From contig NC_087078.1 of NCBI RefSeq assembly GCF_026151205.1, positions 10,246,675-10,310,674 of the forward strand: 64,000 nt of DNA, given 5' to 3'. Source of the DNA: Bolinopsis microptera (lineage: Eukaryota > Ctenophora > Tentaculata > Lobata > Bolinopsidae). Both the position numbers and the translations under genes were made by a program. This document shows, piece after piece, positions 42,096 through 55,262 of this stretch. The notes under the pieces were generated by a model. The model worked only from the letters and a program-made list of their open reading frames with translations. It was not told where the DNA came from and ran no database searches. How positions within the stretch are numbered: the first letter of the stretch is position 1; every line of letters begins with the position of its first letter.

Positions 42096-45000
42096 ACAGG
42101 TTACTGTCTGAACCAGATATAAATAGTAAGATATTAGTAGTAAATGGTCTTATAATCTAACAGCAGATGGTAGGAGAGTATACGTTTAAAGTAAACATAC
42201 CGATGAGGGTTGGGGGGTGTGTCATAAAAATAGCATAAAATGTCAATTAACCAAAGGTTTTTCTAATTTTTATTATCTCATTGAAATTATGCCATTTAGT
42301 GTGTCCCCTTATATACATTTTTAACTTTCAGTGGGCAGAGGGGAGTGCAGCGGGGTCTGTTCAACTTCAATCACATATTTCTGGTGATAAACCTGTGTTT
42401 CTAAAGTTTAAATAGTAGATATGCGTGCGGCAGTGGACAGAAAGAGTTGAGGAGAGCATTGTTACAGTTGGTTGCTTCTCAGATATAAAGGCTTAATAAA
42501 GGGTGATGGCATTTCATGTGCGAGTGCAGTAGTAAATTCTATCTAATGACATGGGGACATTGAACTATAACGCAAACCGGCGTGATTGAGCTACCTAGAA
42601 TCATGTAAGGTAGATCTGCGTTAAAGGGGGCGGGGGGGCGGTGCAGACCGGGGGTTGTCCGAGATCATTTCAAAAATTTTTGATTTGTGGATTTGACCTC
42701 AAAACCCATATCTGAATATGGGCGAGTGACCGCTGGCAGTGTCTCTCTTTCCCAAACAAAAAGAAAATGATATTAATTTGATTGACGGCTTGCAAAATGC
42801 AAAATGTTACGAGAATGACATCGGTTCGCTCGCTTTTCCACTTCAATCTTTCTTCCCGCCGAATAGAGATCAGCGGAAATGCGGCTGAGTTGCCGACCAG
42901 TAATGATACGGTGTGCAATATCCAATACCAAGCTATATTGTATATAGTACTCCCAGTACACGCACTTACGCTGCATTTTAATACTTGCCATGCACGACTT
43001 GCCAGCGAAGATCAAAGGATATTAGCTTGAAACACTTTACTAATACTAAACTAACTAAAACATTAGTACGGAAAAACACGTGATTCGAGTAAACACTCTC
43101 CGAGTACGGACAAAAATCTGTGACGAAATGCGACAAAATCTGTCACGGTATATAGCTGTGCGGGCATGCCTTGTTGCACAATCCAAGATTGGTCGGGAAA
43201 AGAGTTCTGCAGTAGTCGAGAGGTGAGGTCGTGTGCAAGGCTAAATTGGTATGTCGGGATCATTGTCAAGGGTGTGGTTGGGCTTATGCTTTGGGTTGGG
43301 TTTTGGATAGGGTAGACCGTAGGGTCAATGTTTCGCTACACCATTCGCTACACCGTGCGATTAGGACTACTAAATCCTATAACTATAAGTTACAGGACAA
43401 TTTTTGTTGAATGATTGACTAAGAGGCCAGGCCAGCAGTTGAGTGAGTTGTCTTTAGATGATAGCAGGGATGATCCAACCCTAAAGTGGAGTCAGACTCA
43501 AGAGCCTAAATTTATTTTAGTAAAATAATTATTACTTCTTTTTCTGATTTAAAATACAACGGCTTTTTTTGAAAGCCGTGTATTTTTGCACAAATCAGTG
43601 GAACGTGTACTATGGTGTTAGAGCTAGTCAGTAAGGAGGAAGATAGAAGTTCGGTGTTTTAGAACTCTTCTCAGTGTACGGGTACTATCGGTGTAGAGAT
43701 AGTCAGAGGAGAAGATATAAAGTTCGGTGTTTAAGAACTCTTCTCCAGTGTACGTGTACTGTCGGTGTAGCGATTTATTTTAGTAAAGGTCGGTGAGACT
43801 AGTTTACTTCGTGTATAGATAGTAACTGTCGGTGTGACTAGTGACAATTGTAGTACTATTGTGGGTGCGGTGATTAAGCTTTGGAGAGAAGAAGCAAATG
43901 TCTTGTTGTATTAAACCCACTTTTATATTAGTAATTTGTTGGAAGTTAGTCTTGGAGATGTTATCTTTTGACTCTTAAGATTGCGAACAAAATGACGAAG
44001 CAGAACTTTAGGCTAGAAACTTTATTGTATGAAATAATATTCACGTAACTACGTCAAAAATTAACTATCCAGAAAAATCACGTTTAAATGCGACTATAAA
44101 TATAGACCTTGAACTATTTGTTGATACATTGTTAAATATAAATAGTTAATCTCTGTGTTAGTCAGTGTGTATGTGAGAAAGCGCGTTAGCAGTGTGACCT
44201 AGCATACTAATATCTAGATAAACTCAGTGTTTACAAGTTGTTATTTGACTGTATTGATTGAATATTTATTTACTATCATGTGTAGCTTGCGTGTATCCTT
44301 TGTTTCGTGTTAACTATCTAATCAGTTTCAGTAGGGTTTTTCCCAAAAAAAAAAATAGTTTCGCTACACATTTCGCCTCCCACCTATTGAGCTATTACTA
44401 TAAGTTACAGGACAATTTTTCGCTGAATGATTTGGACTAAGAGGCCAGGGCCAGTGATGAGTGAGTTGTATATTTAGAATGACTAGCTGGAACCTGGCCA
44501 CACCGAAAGTGGTGTCAAAGACTCAAGAGACCTAAAACATTATTTAGTAAAATAATAATAGAGTATTATACCACATTGACCGGGCGAACTGATTAGTTAC
44601 TTAAGAAGCAATGGAAACTCGATTTTTAGATAAAAGAGTATAGTACTTCAGCAGGAGCCATCATAAGGGACTTTTAAATCTAAAAAGATACGTTAGTATG
44701 GTTAGTTTCTAATTAAAAACTAGAAACTCTGAAAAAGAAACTGCTGTGAATATGAAACCCATCGAAAAAGGGTGAAGGGCACCAACGTCTTAAGGTCTTT
44801 AAAGTCTTTAAGGGACTTTAAGTGCAGTCTTGTTTAATACATATCATGAAACGGATGTTTGCCCGCCATTTTGATTTGTTTCAATTGTTCGAATTATACT
44901 TGGCTCCTGCTATAACTGCAGTCTGAAGCCACTCTTTTTGGGAAATAAGCAAAAATATTTTTTATATATAATAACATCTATATCCACCAGGGCGCTTGTC

Positions 45001-45514
45001 TAAAAGTCAACTATTAATCAGCTCTCAGTTAAACATGAGTCTCCTTTCGGCCGCACTGGCGTCGTTTATAGGTGATGGAGATAAGTGATCCATACTGGCA
45101 CTGCATACCTGGACCTTGGGAATGCAGCCACCGTGTGTCTTACTCGCGCCCCTGCGTGGTCTAGGATGCTGCGCCAACATCACAGCTAATCCGCCACTCT
45201 AGCGCTCGTCGACCTCTTTTGAGCCGGGGAAACATTAAGAGTAGGTGTCAGTGACATAATGATAAATATGGTGTACGTGTCTTTTAACTAGTTGAATATT
45301 AATAGTTTAGGCCCAAAATTTGAGCAGTGTGGGAATTTCAATTTGTTGTTTTTTTGTGTAGTTTAGTTGTGGTGGAGTTTAAAGTCAGTTTTAGATACTA
45401 CCTACGTTGCCATGTCTCGCGATCATGCGGCACACGAGTGCATGGCCAGCCCTACCGGACACAAAATAAAATATATTATATATTTCTCCGGGATTAATTC
45501 ATTATATCACAGCG

Positions 45515-45915
45515 GAGATATATTTGCGCCGTAAATGCTGGCCGCTTTTTTTGTGGATGACCGCTCAATTTCCCGATACCGTTGACGGCGTATTTTATTA
45601 TATACCATACAACCTGGGGACCCCAGGTTTTTACCGTTTTAGCATGCAGATATGGCGGAGTGACAGGCCGAGCGCCACCTCAGTTAATATTTTTCCATAT
45701 GAATTCGAAAATCGTGACTTATTTCTATGTTACCATATACTTATGGTTATGACAATCTGACACCCGACCACGGATCTGTGCAAAATAGTAATGTACTCAA
45801 AAATTCTAATAGTTGCTATCCAAGTGTCAATTTGTGCCTAGTGGAATATGCACTAGGTGAAATTGATACCTATTTAACAAGGAGTTCTGGTATTATTGCG
45901 CTAGAACCTTTCAAT
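45515..45915 (+). repeat. Relative of the PDE12 intron 6 insertion, copy 2
   Basis: It shares with 25701-25990 the words GCCGCTTTTT, TGGATGACCGCTCAATTTCC, ATGCAGATATGGCGGAGTGA and CGAAAATCGTG. A third copy is at about 63375-63700. No reading frame is conserved among the three. Confidence 0.7.
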
Positions 45916-46540
45916 TATTAAATAATTATTAAGCAATCTTACTACCTCTAACTAGTAACTCCCACTACAACTGGGGTCGTTTGACTCCAATGCTACTCGC
46001 CATGACTAAAAGACATTTATTGCAAATTTAGTGTACTAACGGGCGCAATTCTTGTTTATGATAAAGCACTGAAAAACTCTCCTTGTTTACAAATTTTACG
46101 TTTCGAATTGATGCATCACGCGAAAAAAAAAAGCACTTAGCAAGAGATTTTGAAGAAGCGAAAAGTAATAACTTTAAGGAATAACCTGATGGATATATTT
46201 ATGATCATGAAGATTAATATCATAAATTTAGGAGCATTAAAACTCTTCTAGGGATTTAAATTTTAACTTTCGATTAGACGGATCACGTCGAAAAGAGCAT
46301 TAGCAAGAGTTTTGAAGTAAGCGAAAAGTAACAACTTTAAGGAATAAATCTTGATGGATATAATTACTGATCTGAATTAAATTTATGTTCATTGCATTGC
46401 TTGCTATACTCTGAACAATTTGAAAAGTATTAATAAAAAATAAAGCTTGCGCCCGCAAGCTGATTAAGCTAGAGCGCTGGACAAAATTCAAAACACATAC
46501 AAGCTACATAAGTCCACAGTTTATCGTCTTTTAGATTCCC

Positions 46541-46650
46541 GACTATATAGTGACAAACACTATATTTGAAAGCACTTTATAGTGAAATGTCACTATATGG
46601 AAGTTGTCACTATATAGTGTGTCGCTATATAGTGTTGTCACTATATAGTG
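46541..46650. repeat. Cluster of CACTATATAGTG palindromes
   Basis: Within 110 bases the 12-base palindrome CACTATATAGTG or a close variant occurs seven times (near 46541, 46558, 46572, 46589, 46607, 46621 and 46638). It could be the end of a DNA transposon or a protein-binding array. No gene adjoins it. Confidence 0.75.
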
Positions 46651-46857
46651 CGATTTTACACGTTTTTAGCTATCAAAATTCTCAGAGAGACCCCAGGCAG
46701 CAAAAAACCAGTGTGATTTAAGTAGGAACGGACATACGGCTATCAGTGGGTCAACCACTGGACAGCCACTAAAGCGCCGTTGTAAGAGCACTCCAGGAAC
46801 AGGGATAGAGCTTCGTGACGTCATAACACGTGTAGTGCCGTTCACGGCCACGAGTTA

Positions 46858-47115
46858 TGACGTCACACCTCTTGACACCACGCATCAACTTTAACGCGAA
46901 TTACGGCAAACCGTTAAGAGTATACAACTGAATCTTTTGTGACTGGGTCAAATGCTTTTAATGGCTCCAAATCAGCATGAAAAAATTAATAATTGGCAAG
47001 AAAATAACAATTTCAGTGCCCAAAATGTTGAACCCCAAAGTGGTCTCAAAAACGCGAATTGAATGGTAATAATTTATTTAGTTCTTGCGTCTTGACTCTT
47101 GACCCACTTAAGGGA
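46858..47115 (+). repeat. Dispersed repeat bounded by TGACACCAC, copy 3
   Basis: It has the same orientation as 5110-5365: CTTGACACCACGCATCAACT at the left, ACTGGGTCAAATGCTTTTAA and GTGCCCAAAATGTTG inside, and TTGACCCACTTAAGGG at the right. It is followed by a CGGGTTCTGCTAGGA module also seen beside the other copies. Confidence 0.7.
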
Positions 47116-47970
47116 TAGACGGGTTCTGCTAGGAAACATAAAATTTCAGCCATGCAAAAATTACAATGACTATTTTTATATTCAAATTGATAAAATTTAG
47201 TACTGGCCAATTATATAGTGCTTAGTGCGTGGCTGAATGACAAATAACTAACTAGAAGAACAAGAAAAAATAAACTTGATTATATAATAATTACTTCGGT
47301 GACTCCAACACGAGCAAGAGGCCACATTAACGTTGGGGCTGTCAAATACAAATAATAAACTGCAACCCGTAGTAAGTGTAATTTAGTAGTTTATTGGTAT
47401 AACATGTAGTTTGGTCACCTGTATTAATGCCGTTTTCTCAGAAAAGCCTGAAGGAAAGTCACTATCGTCGCCATTTCGAGATATTACGACTTTTGCGGGT
47501 TTTTTTTCTCCGATTCGAATTTGCCTAAGTCAAATATTAACACGTTGGTCGTTGCTTGAGTTTCAAATAAATAGTCAAAATTTTATTTGTCAAAAAAATT
47601 GACGCTTTGAGCCGACCATATTTTTAGAAAACAACCGTTTTATAAGGGCCATTAAAAATTATGGGGACGCTATTTTTCATACTGCTTGGATCACTTCTTT
47701 TTCTGCGAAAAATGTTGACTTACTTCCTTTTTGTTAAAATACAACCGGCTATTTTTGGAAAGCGGTTGTATATTTGCAGCAAATCAGATCGTGGACATGT
47801 TAGTAGGGAACCCTACGAACGAAATAGAGACTATTGAAAAGTTATACGTCTGACTATATTATATCATAATATTCCAACAATATACCACATAATATAGCAT
47901 ACTATAACAAAAATACCCTTTACGAATTTTACAAAGTTTCCCAAACACCACTAACCCAATCCTAGATATA

Positions 47971-48031
47971 AACCCCCCCCCCCCCCCCCCCCCCCCCCCA
48001 AATATATATAATAATATATATAACCAATATA

Positions 48032-48077
<46 letters not shown>

Positions 48078-48109
48078 ATATTACATTTAACCCCCCCCCC
48101 CCCCCTTCT
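47971..48109. repeat. Three long C runs
   Basis: C runs of about 29, 43 and 15 bases are separated by short ATATA spacers. The minus-strand frame made of glycines across it is an artefact of the homopolymer. The degraded PHD/RT copy begins immediately to the right, so this may mark an assembly patch. Confidence 0.85.
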
Positions 48110-51100
48110 GGCTCCAGTTAAGATCTATGACTGTTTATATCAACAATGTTTTTTCTCGCACCTCTGTCTCCCGGAGAGAAATCATGCTGTTTCGTAGGCT
48201 TTCAACAGCGAAGGACGCTTTTTTTTTCTTTAAAAACAATTGTATCTACAGCATCCGAGTACCTCTGGCCAGTGTGCGTAACTCCATTTTACTGGGCCAG
48301 CTTCTAACCAGTCTTTCTGCTTCCACCCATTCACCAGAAGTCGAGAAAACTAAAGGTGTTGAAGCTTCCTTTCTCCACTTCAAGAAACCCTTGCGTTTGT
48401 AAAACATCGCTTTTTTCTATTTTCTTGGGGACTGGTACATCGCTGGATGATTTGCTTGCATTGGAGGGGGCTGGGCATGAAATACCCTTACATCAACAAA
48501 TGCCTCTCTGAAGCATTCCAAATCGGTCTTGCAGAAATGTCCAGCCTAGTTGGTCTCCTAGGACTGTTCCCTTTGGTATTCTTAGACATCAACTGGAAGA
48601 AGAAACTGGCTCAGTTGCACATCCTTGGCATTTCACCAGCTTCTCATTAGTTCTGCAAAGGTGTCTCTCAGCGAGTTGGCGCAGTGACACATATCACCGA
48701 GTTTTGCAGATGCGTGATGGTTGCTGAGTATTTCTGGCCATACGACTGTCTTAGGGCAGTCCTACTCTTTTAAAGGTAGTGCTGTAACAAGCACTTGCCC
48801 TTTTCTAGCAGCTAGTTGGGGAACATCACTTTTGCAGTGGTGTTGATCGGAGCTCCTGGCTATTTCTGCTTGATTTTGTCGATTAGAGCGATTTGTTCAG
48901 TCGTTATCTCAGTTTTTCACTCTTTGCTTTGTCTTCCAGTCTCTGAGTGTTGTCTTCCCTGCTTGAGAATAGCTTCTTTAAGGGGGGTTTTTGTGGCGTT
49001 TCATGGAATTTCGTACTCTCGGTCTGCCATGTCCATCTTAACTGGTACCCAAATCCTCATATCTTGTGGATTAGAGCCATTATGTTTCCTTAGTTCATCA
49101 GTGCAGCTAAACTAACTGTCTTGATCGATAGACTGTCTGATAAAATCATCTCGTGTTTACTTGTTTCCAGAGGAGTGAGCATATCTGCAACTCCTTTATC
49201 CTTATGTCTTGGGGGGGTCGTCTGAACACAAGTTCTATCTTTTACTATGCCATACATGTATGCACTGGAGTGCCTATTGAGGTTCTCATTGATGCTATAT
49301 CACTTAACTGATTCGATCCGTACACCATTCTTTACTTTTTCCTCGAGGTAAGCTCTTTTCCTTGATCCATCCGATGAAGCTTGCCTAGATCATCGTCGAC
49401 CAATGCTTGTCACATAAACATCTGGGAATAAGTTTCCTTGCCTCTCATGGTGCTCAGGCTTTGACCTATCACCCAAGTTTAGAGATTTAGGGTTGTATCC
49501 AAGAGTGGTCCTTTTATGCAGAGGTTATCCCACCACTTCCTCATTTCTTCCAGTTTTTCCCCCAGCAAGCAAGGTCGTCAGCCACCAGATCTGTGTCACC
49601 TTTCTCTCTATGTTTCCTGCTACAATCATGGTATAGTACCACAGCAAAAATCCCATGGCGGTGGGTCACCTTGTGTGTCCCTTCTTTCACTAAAAAGAGA
49701 GCTCATCTCCTCCTGCAATGAACAAGTCTAGAAGGCATTTGTAGGTGTTCATAATGTGGATAGCAACTGTGGAATACATTGTACATGTTGTTGAGAGCGC
49801 CCCTAGGTTCAGCACGTTGATTGCATTCTCTGAATCACTGGGATGATAGGTTCAGTTTCAGGGGTCTTCAAAGCAGTCCTTGACTGCCGTGGAACGGCCT
49901 GCTTCCATCCTCCCTGAGACCGTCACAAACTTGAATATGAGCAGTGGCTCCAACAGATCTTTCTGTAGGGGTCCGTACTGTTTCCTATTATCTTTCGTAA
50001 TGACTTCCACCTATGCCTACAGGCCTGATCAGGCTTTTTATCCAGGGGAACAAGTCGACAAGCTGTTATTGAGGTCAACAGCGTTGGATTCAAATCTTTG
50101 TCAATAGTTTCCATTGCTATCCTGCTATGGCTTACATAGATCCTCTCACTTCTTTACATTGTTTGTTTTAAAGACCCGAGGGGCCACCCTTAAGGGCTTT
50201 GAAACCGGTTTATTGACAATATAATATATAAATAAAACTGAAATCGTACACATTCATGTCAATAATAACTGAAATAATATAATCTGTAGGTTAAAATAAA
50301 TAATACTTTCTGTCACTTTATATTATATATATGATGTATAAAATGAATCACTTATTTTCCACACTAATTCACACACCAAGCTTTAATTCCACACACCCAA
50401 AACTTTAAATTTTATCAAAGATTACTAATGTCCTATTATATACGTTCTCCTTATCTCTAGTTAAAACAGTTCAAGGGGTGCAGCGTTTAACTTCATTTAG
50501 ATTAAAACAATTCATCACGCTGGATCACGATGTTATTCTATCAAATCAAGGCTAGGCGTTATTTGAATTGATTGGCTGGAAGTTTTAGAACATGATGTGG
50601 TCAGTTGGAACTGCGGTAGCTGCTCAAATCACGCCAGATTTGTCATTCATGACGTATGATTTAAATGTAACAAAGAGTTGTAGATCAGTTTGAAGCTGTT
50701 AAGAAGGACAATAAAGCATTCCAGACGGTATGAAAGAGCTCAACGGTTGTTACAACACAAAGGTTCTCAAAGGTTAGGAGACATTTCTACACTTAAGATA
50801 GTGATCTATCTGATGCATCCTCTATGAAACTCGGTGACAAGGTTGTCAACAGGGAAAGGTATCTAATAGTCCTAATGAAATGAGGAAGGAGGATATCACG
50901 TTATCATGGGGGAAGTCATTTAATGTAACACGGTTGTAAGCGCCTTTGAGCGCAGAGACTTTGGATTCAAAATACATTAGAATGCATGGCAATGTATGTC
51001 TCTCCTCTGATAAGTGAGATCGACTTCGATCAATTTGATTGTCATGGTTCCAGTAATAGGCTTTGCAGACAATCAATCATTAGATAAAAAGCTTTGCGTT

Positions 51101-51478
51101 CAATGCTAAACATGTTGGAAAGAAACAGAGGTTGAACGTTAGCTCTGGCTACCATAGACAAATGCAGCAGAAAAGCTGAGATTGAAGTAAAATGGGAAGG
51201 GGAGCTAAACAGCTTGCGGATCCCTTAATAAAATAACCAAGTAACAGTGAATTAACCTTTTAGTGATGCTAAATAAAGGAAGCAAATGCGTTTCAATTTA
51301 ATTGATATTTAATGGTTTTTTAATTAGTGGTCGGTTTGACGCCAATGAAACCAGTGAGCAATTTTGTTTTTTTTAATTGTTTATAAATTGTTTATAATTA
51401 CCGTGCGAAGACTTTATGTATAATTAACCTTTTAAAAATAATTAAAAAAAATTAAAAAAAAAAAAAAAAAAAAAAGAA

Positions 51479-51512
<34 letters not shown>

Positions 51513-52400
51513 GAAGTCTGGTGTCACTTTGTCAAGCATCAGCTCTATTAAAAGAAAAAGGACAATCCGAAGTTCCGGTGACACTTTGTCATAGAATCAG
51601 CCCATCAAAAAAAAAAAAAAAAAAAAAAAAAAACTAACAACTTTACAGGGTTTCACAAGGAATTGGGACCTGTGCTCTCTGCTTTGTTTTTGGATCTTGT
51701 GATCTCTTGTGGTGGTGTGGCTCTACTCTTTGGCTACTGGTAGTACCTACTCTCACCTTGCTCTCATCGTGACAGACTTTCGTACTTTCTCCCTGCTATC
51801 TATGGCCGTTGTGAGAACGATAAGACTAGTGATTAGTACCAGTGGAAGAAATTTGAAAGGACTGAAGAATTGAATGAACAGTATTTATTATGATTTTTGA
51901 ATAAAGGAAGGAAGAAAGAATTGAGAAGGTGATGATAGTTTTTGGAAAAGTTTTAATTGTTTTAGATATTAGGGTATGGATCGTTTGTATTCTTCACTTG
52001 GAGCTGCGAGGGCCACTCGTGCGGGTTCTCTTTCTATTATGAATTGTACTTGTTTTTATATTCATTTATTTATTTATTAAGATGACTAAACCTTCTATCT
52101 CCAGAGGAGTGGTGGGGCTGTTTTTACAATACTATTACTCCTTTCCATTGCACGTCTACCAATAAAACACTGTGTAGTGGTTACGTGGGGGTGGTGTGCG
52201 AGTGGGGTGTTATTATGATGCGTTGAGATCAGGCTACGTTGATGATATGTGATTGTGCGGTGTTGTGCGTGTTGTGCCTGATAAGGCTTTTAATTGAGCG
52301 ATGGCCAGGAGAATTATCAGTAAACTAGTAGCAGGTCGCAGCAGCAGTTACCAAACTGTTTGGAACACAGCAGTCTCTTCCACGCATCGCATCCATTCGT
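48110..52400 (-). pseudogene. Degenerate third copy of the PHD/RT retroelement, split by an insertion
   Basis: Bases 48110-50155 follow 29335-31435 of the intact copy, but with single-base insertions and deletions every few tens of bases, so no frame survives. A block of about 2.2 kb (roughly 50156-52346) interrupts it. The match resumes at ACCAAACTGTTTGGAACACA (52349) for about 50 bases and then ends. The density of indels, many at short homopolymers, may be sequencing error as much as decay. Confidence 0.8.
50156..52346. other. Insertion of unknown nature
   Basis: It is AT-rich and interrupts the degenerate PHD/RT copy. The longest frame (50846-51076, minus strand) is short and resembles nothing I know. 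Two A-rich runs lie at 51446-51509 and 51607-51633 around the repeated phrase TCCGAAGT(C/T)..GGTG(T)CACTTTGTCA. The second copy suggests a tandem 3' tail of a retroelement. Confidence 0.45.
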
Positions 52401-52639
52401 CTGAATATATTACTATTTTGTCGTATTTAAAATACTTAGGAGGACAAAAGCTGGGCGTGCGCGCGTTGAGCACCCAGCCTTTTAAAGCATTTGTAAGGAT
52501 GGGACAAAAGTTCCAAAAGATTCGTTACAATGCTTGAGATTCCGTATTTAGATTTTTGTACTATAATACACTACGAAGGAACTAGAGATAATCTTTTTGA
52601 AGATTTTAGAGTGCAAATGGCTATTGTGGAACAAAAAAT

Positions 52640-52910
52640 GTGCGTACAGTGAGAACCGAACCTTTTAAAAGAATGGTTTAAAAACCGTTGAAACGTGTCA
52701 AAAGATTCCAACAATTAAGTGTGACGATATATTTCCTATTTAGTACTATTGTAGGGAACCGGTGACGTGGAAGTTTTTTGCGAAAAGTCATGTTTAAAGT
52801 TGATGCAGTTATGTCAGTAAATGTGGTTTGGATATATAATGTCTGCTTTATATATGTGAAACTAGTCTGAAGATTGTTTAGTCTCAGGATGCTTGACACC
52901 ACTTAAGGGT
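52640..52910 (-). repeat. Dispersed repeat bounded by TGACACCAC, partial copy 4
   Basis: It is a diverged partial copy: GTTGATGCAGTTATGTCAGT, TATATAATGTCTGCTTTATA and the terminal GCTTGACACCACTTAAGGG are recognisable. The interior is rearranged relative to copies 1 to 3. Confidence 0.5.
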
Positions 52911-53339
52911 TTGATCCCACTAGATCGCGAACACTTACTCGGGTAAATTAATGGGAGCTTACATTTTTTCATATTATTTTATACACTTTATCGAAGGTGA
53001 TTGTCTGGGTTGCCGGAAACTGCGAATTCGAATGTCTCTTGGATCATCAAAATTCCTCTTACAAGAGAAAAAAGGAAGTTAGAGCTGCTGCAAGATGGTA
53101 AGGATGTGTTCAACAGTCTACCCAGTTCTGATCATCCTCGTACATGTTCCTTCGCACCAAACCTCTCCCCTAAATAGATCAAATACGTGAGGAAAGAGGA
53201 GATCTCAAGCTAAAGGCTAACTGGAGTAGCAGACAGAGAAGCAGCGATTACGAGGAGGAGGTCGTTGGTTTGCTGGTCTTTAGAGGAACATTAGAGTCAG
53301 GACGATAAGATTATAGTCCTTCACGGTTTCTTCTCTGTC

Positions 53340-54112
53340 TTGACAGGAGAGGTAGTAAACTAGTCCCAGGTAATTTTGACCTTACTTATTGGGAAATAGC
53401 CTGGCACTGTCCGAGAAGAGTGAGACAGTCTCTCTTCGTCCCGCATTTTAGGGCCAAGAACTTTTGTTGATTTGCAAGAATGGTGTGTATGTGTTTGGTG
53501 AGGCCACAATGTGCGTGATGAGGTGCTCTGCAGTTCTGTAGTGTAGAGCTTTTGCGATGTTGAGGTTTTTTTGTGTCCGAGTCCTAGTGGTCAGTTTTAA
53601 GTGTTGTCTGGGACCAACAGTAATCCATGATTTCTTGGATTAAGTGTGGGGTCTTTGTCGTATCGATCTGCGTTTGAATGTAGATTTGTGGAATTGGGTC
53701 AATTCAAGTTGATCTTCACTGGTTTGCCATTTTTGGCCAGCTCGTCTGCTTTTCATTACCCCACATTCGATGTGTGCTGCTATCTTATCTGATCTCTAAG
53801 GTGTTAGTGGATCGAGTGTATTGAGGGTGTAGAACAGTCTTAGTATTTCTACTCCTCGTCTGGGGTGAGGATATAGCTTGAATTATAGAGGAGAGACTGT
53901 TCGGACATAGATGATGTGGTGTGTTGGTATAAGTGCGATCGATATTTACAAAGCTTCGATGGTAGCAGTGAGTTCTGTTTGATAAACGGTGCAAATAATC
54001 GGGAAGCTTGAATGATCTTTCCTCTAGTGTTGTAATGTTTGTTTTTTGTCTGGGTGATAATATAACCAGCCCCGCTACCTAAGTCTCTGTGCGTGACCGT
54101 GTGTGTAGCAGG
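53340..54112 (-). pseudogene. Degenerate copy of the RNase H retrotransposon ORF
   Basis: It follows 685-1455 of the intact copy at the window's left end, with frequent one-base indels. Recognisable stretches include GCACTGTCCGAGAA, TTTTTGGCCAGCTCGTCTGC and CTGTTTGATAAACGGTGCAA. It ends where the other copy continues at GTGTAGCAGG. There is no usable frame. Confidence 0.82.
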
Positions 54113-55161
54113 TTCCGCTGACTGTTGTGTATGTGGAATTGTTTCTATTTTGTATTTGTCTCCTGATTACTTCTACAACAAATTTATTATATAACTTTAC
54201 TATTGTATGAGAATCCACTGTTTCAGTGCATATTTTAACAACCAATATAAGTGAATAACGAGCTCGTATTGTTCAATAATACATGGCAAGTCTAGAGCAA
54301 CGGAGTTGTATTTATCAAAAGCAATGTAATTATGATTATAAATCAATCAGGCTGAGCTGAAAGATTCCATAGGCCATCCATTTGTTTACTCAATAATCTA
54401 TAGTTTAATAGTTTATTAGATAGTACAACAGGAAGAACCGTTGTAGATCGTAAGGAGTTAATTACAAAGGTACTCGATATGAAGTATGTACAATAATGGA
54501 ACCACAAAATTTTTCACAAGCAGTCAGTACTGTAAGTGTATCGGGATAGAAAACGATAAAAACGGGTATCGTCTCAACTCTTATACACAATTAGGTGCAG
54601 TTATATTACTTTCAATTCGATCGAGAGACTATGACTTGATCCTAATTAAGGGATGTAAAAGGAAACAGAATATTCGAACCAATAAGTCTACGAAAGTAAG
54701 AAAAAATAATTGCTTGATCAACAAATCAAAATAGTAGCTCGTCTGGCCACGAGACTGTTGTTCTTAGGCAGCGGTTAATTCTATAACCGTATTCCTCCCA
54801 ATGTTACTCGCGAAGAACTAACTCTAACGGGGCAAGCGAGCACTTACAGCACTGGTCACGTGGCACCACATTGTTTGAGCATACAATAGGCAAGACACCA
54901 CTCACATTCTGCAGGTCAATTTGATTTTCTACCTCCACCTAACAGTCGGCGATGGAGCAGAAAGTAACCTGTGGTGCACTTTTCCTACTTAGAAGAGACG
55001 CTTCACTTGTTCTGGAAGCCCTTCCTTTATAGGAGGACTCTAAATGAAGAGTAAAGTTACCTTTAGTAATAAAAATATGGAATGTAGCTAAAAGTAAAGT
55101 AAAGTAAAATTTATGAATTTGTCAATGCATTGCGCTTATCACAGTAACCATTTAACGTATT

Positions 55162-55262
55162 AGGGGTCGTTCACATATTACGTTAACACTATGTTTTAGC
55201 AACTTTTTACCCCCTTCCCCCACCCCCCCTCGGCTGTTTATGTACTATGTTGAAACGACCCT
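55162..55262. mobile_element. Small TA-flanked MITE
   Basis: It has inverted ends GGGGTCGTTCACATATTACG and, complemented, AGGGTCGTTTCAACATAGTAC, with TA at each border. It is about 100 bases and C-rich in the middle. This end type is known from mariner-like MITEs of invertebrates. Confidence 0.6.

Larger units (their letters stand above)
40727..46163 (+). repeat. Large ~5.4 kb repeat, copy 1
   Basis: It matches 58510-64000 in the same orientation over its whole length, with many one-base indels. Landmarks are AGTCTAGATTTCGATTG near 40782 and 58569, ACACGTGAT/ACACGTGAC near 43078 and 60940, AGCAGGAGCCAT near 44650 and 62529, and CACGCGAAAAAAAA near 46119 and 63960. Internal modules also repeat, for example TATAAGTTACAGGACAATTT at 43384 and 44400. 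No frame longer than about 90 codons is kept in both copies, so I call it non-coding. Confidence 0.82.

Noticed and set aside
42670-43269. Overlapping 68-82 codon frames on both strands
   Set aside because: They are not preserved in the second copy of the large repeat (60387-61100), so there is no sign of coding constraint.
47859-48077. Glycine-rich 72-codon frame
   Set aside because: It consists of long C homopolymers read on the other strand.
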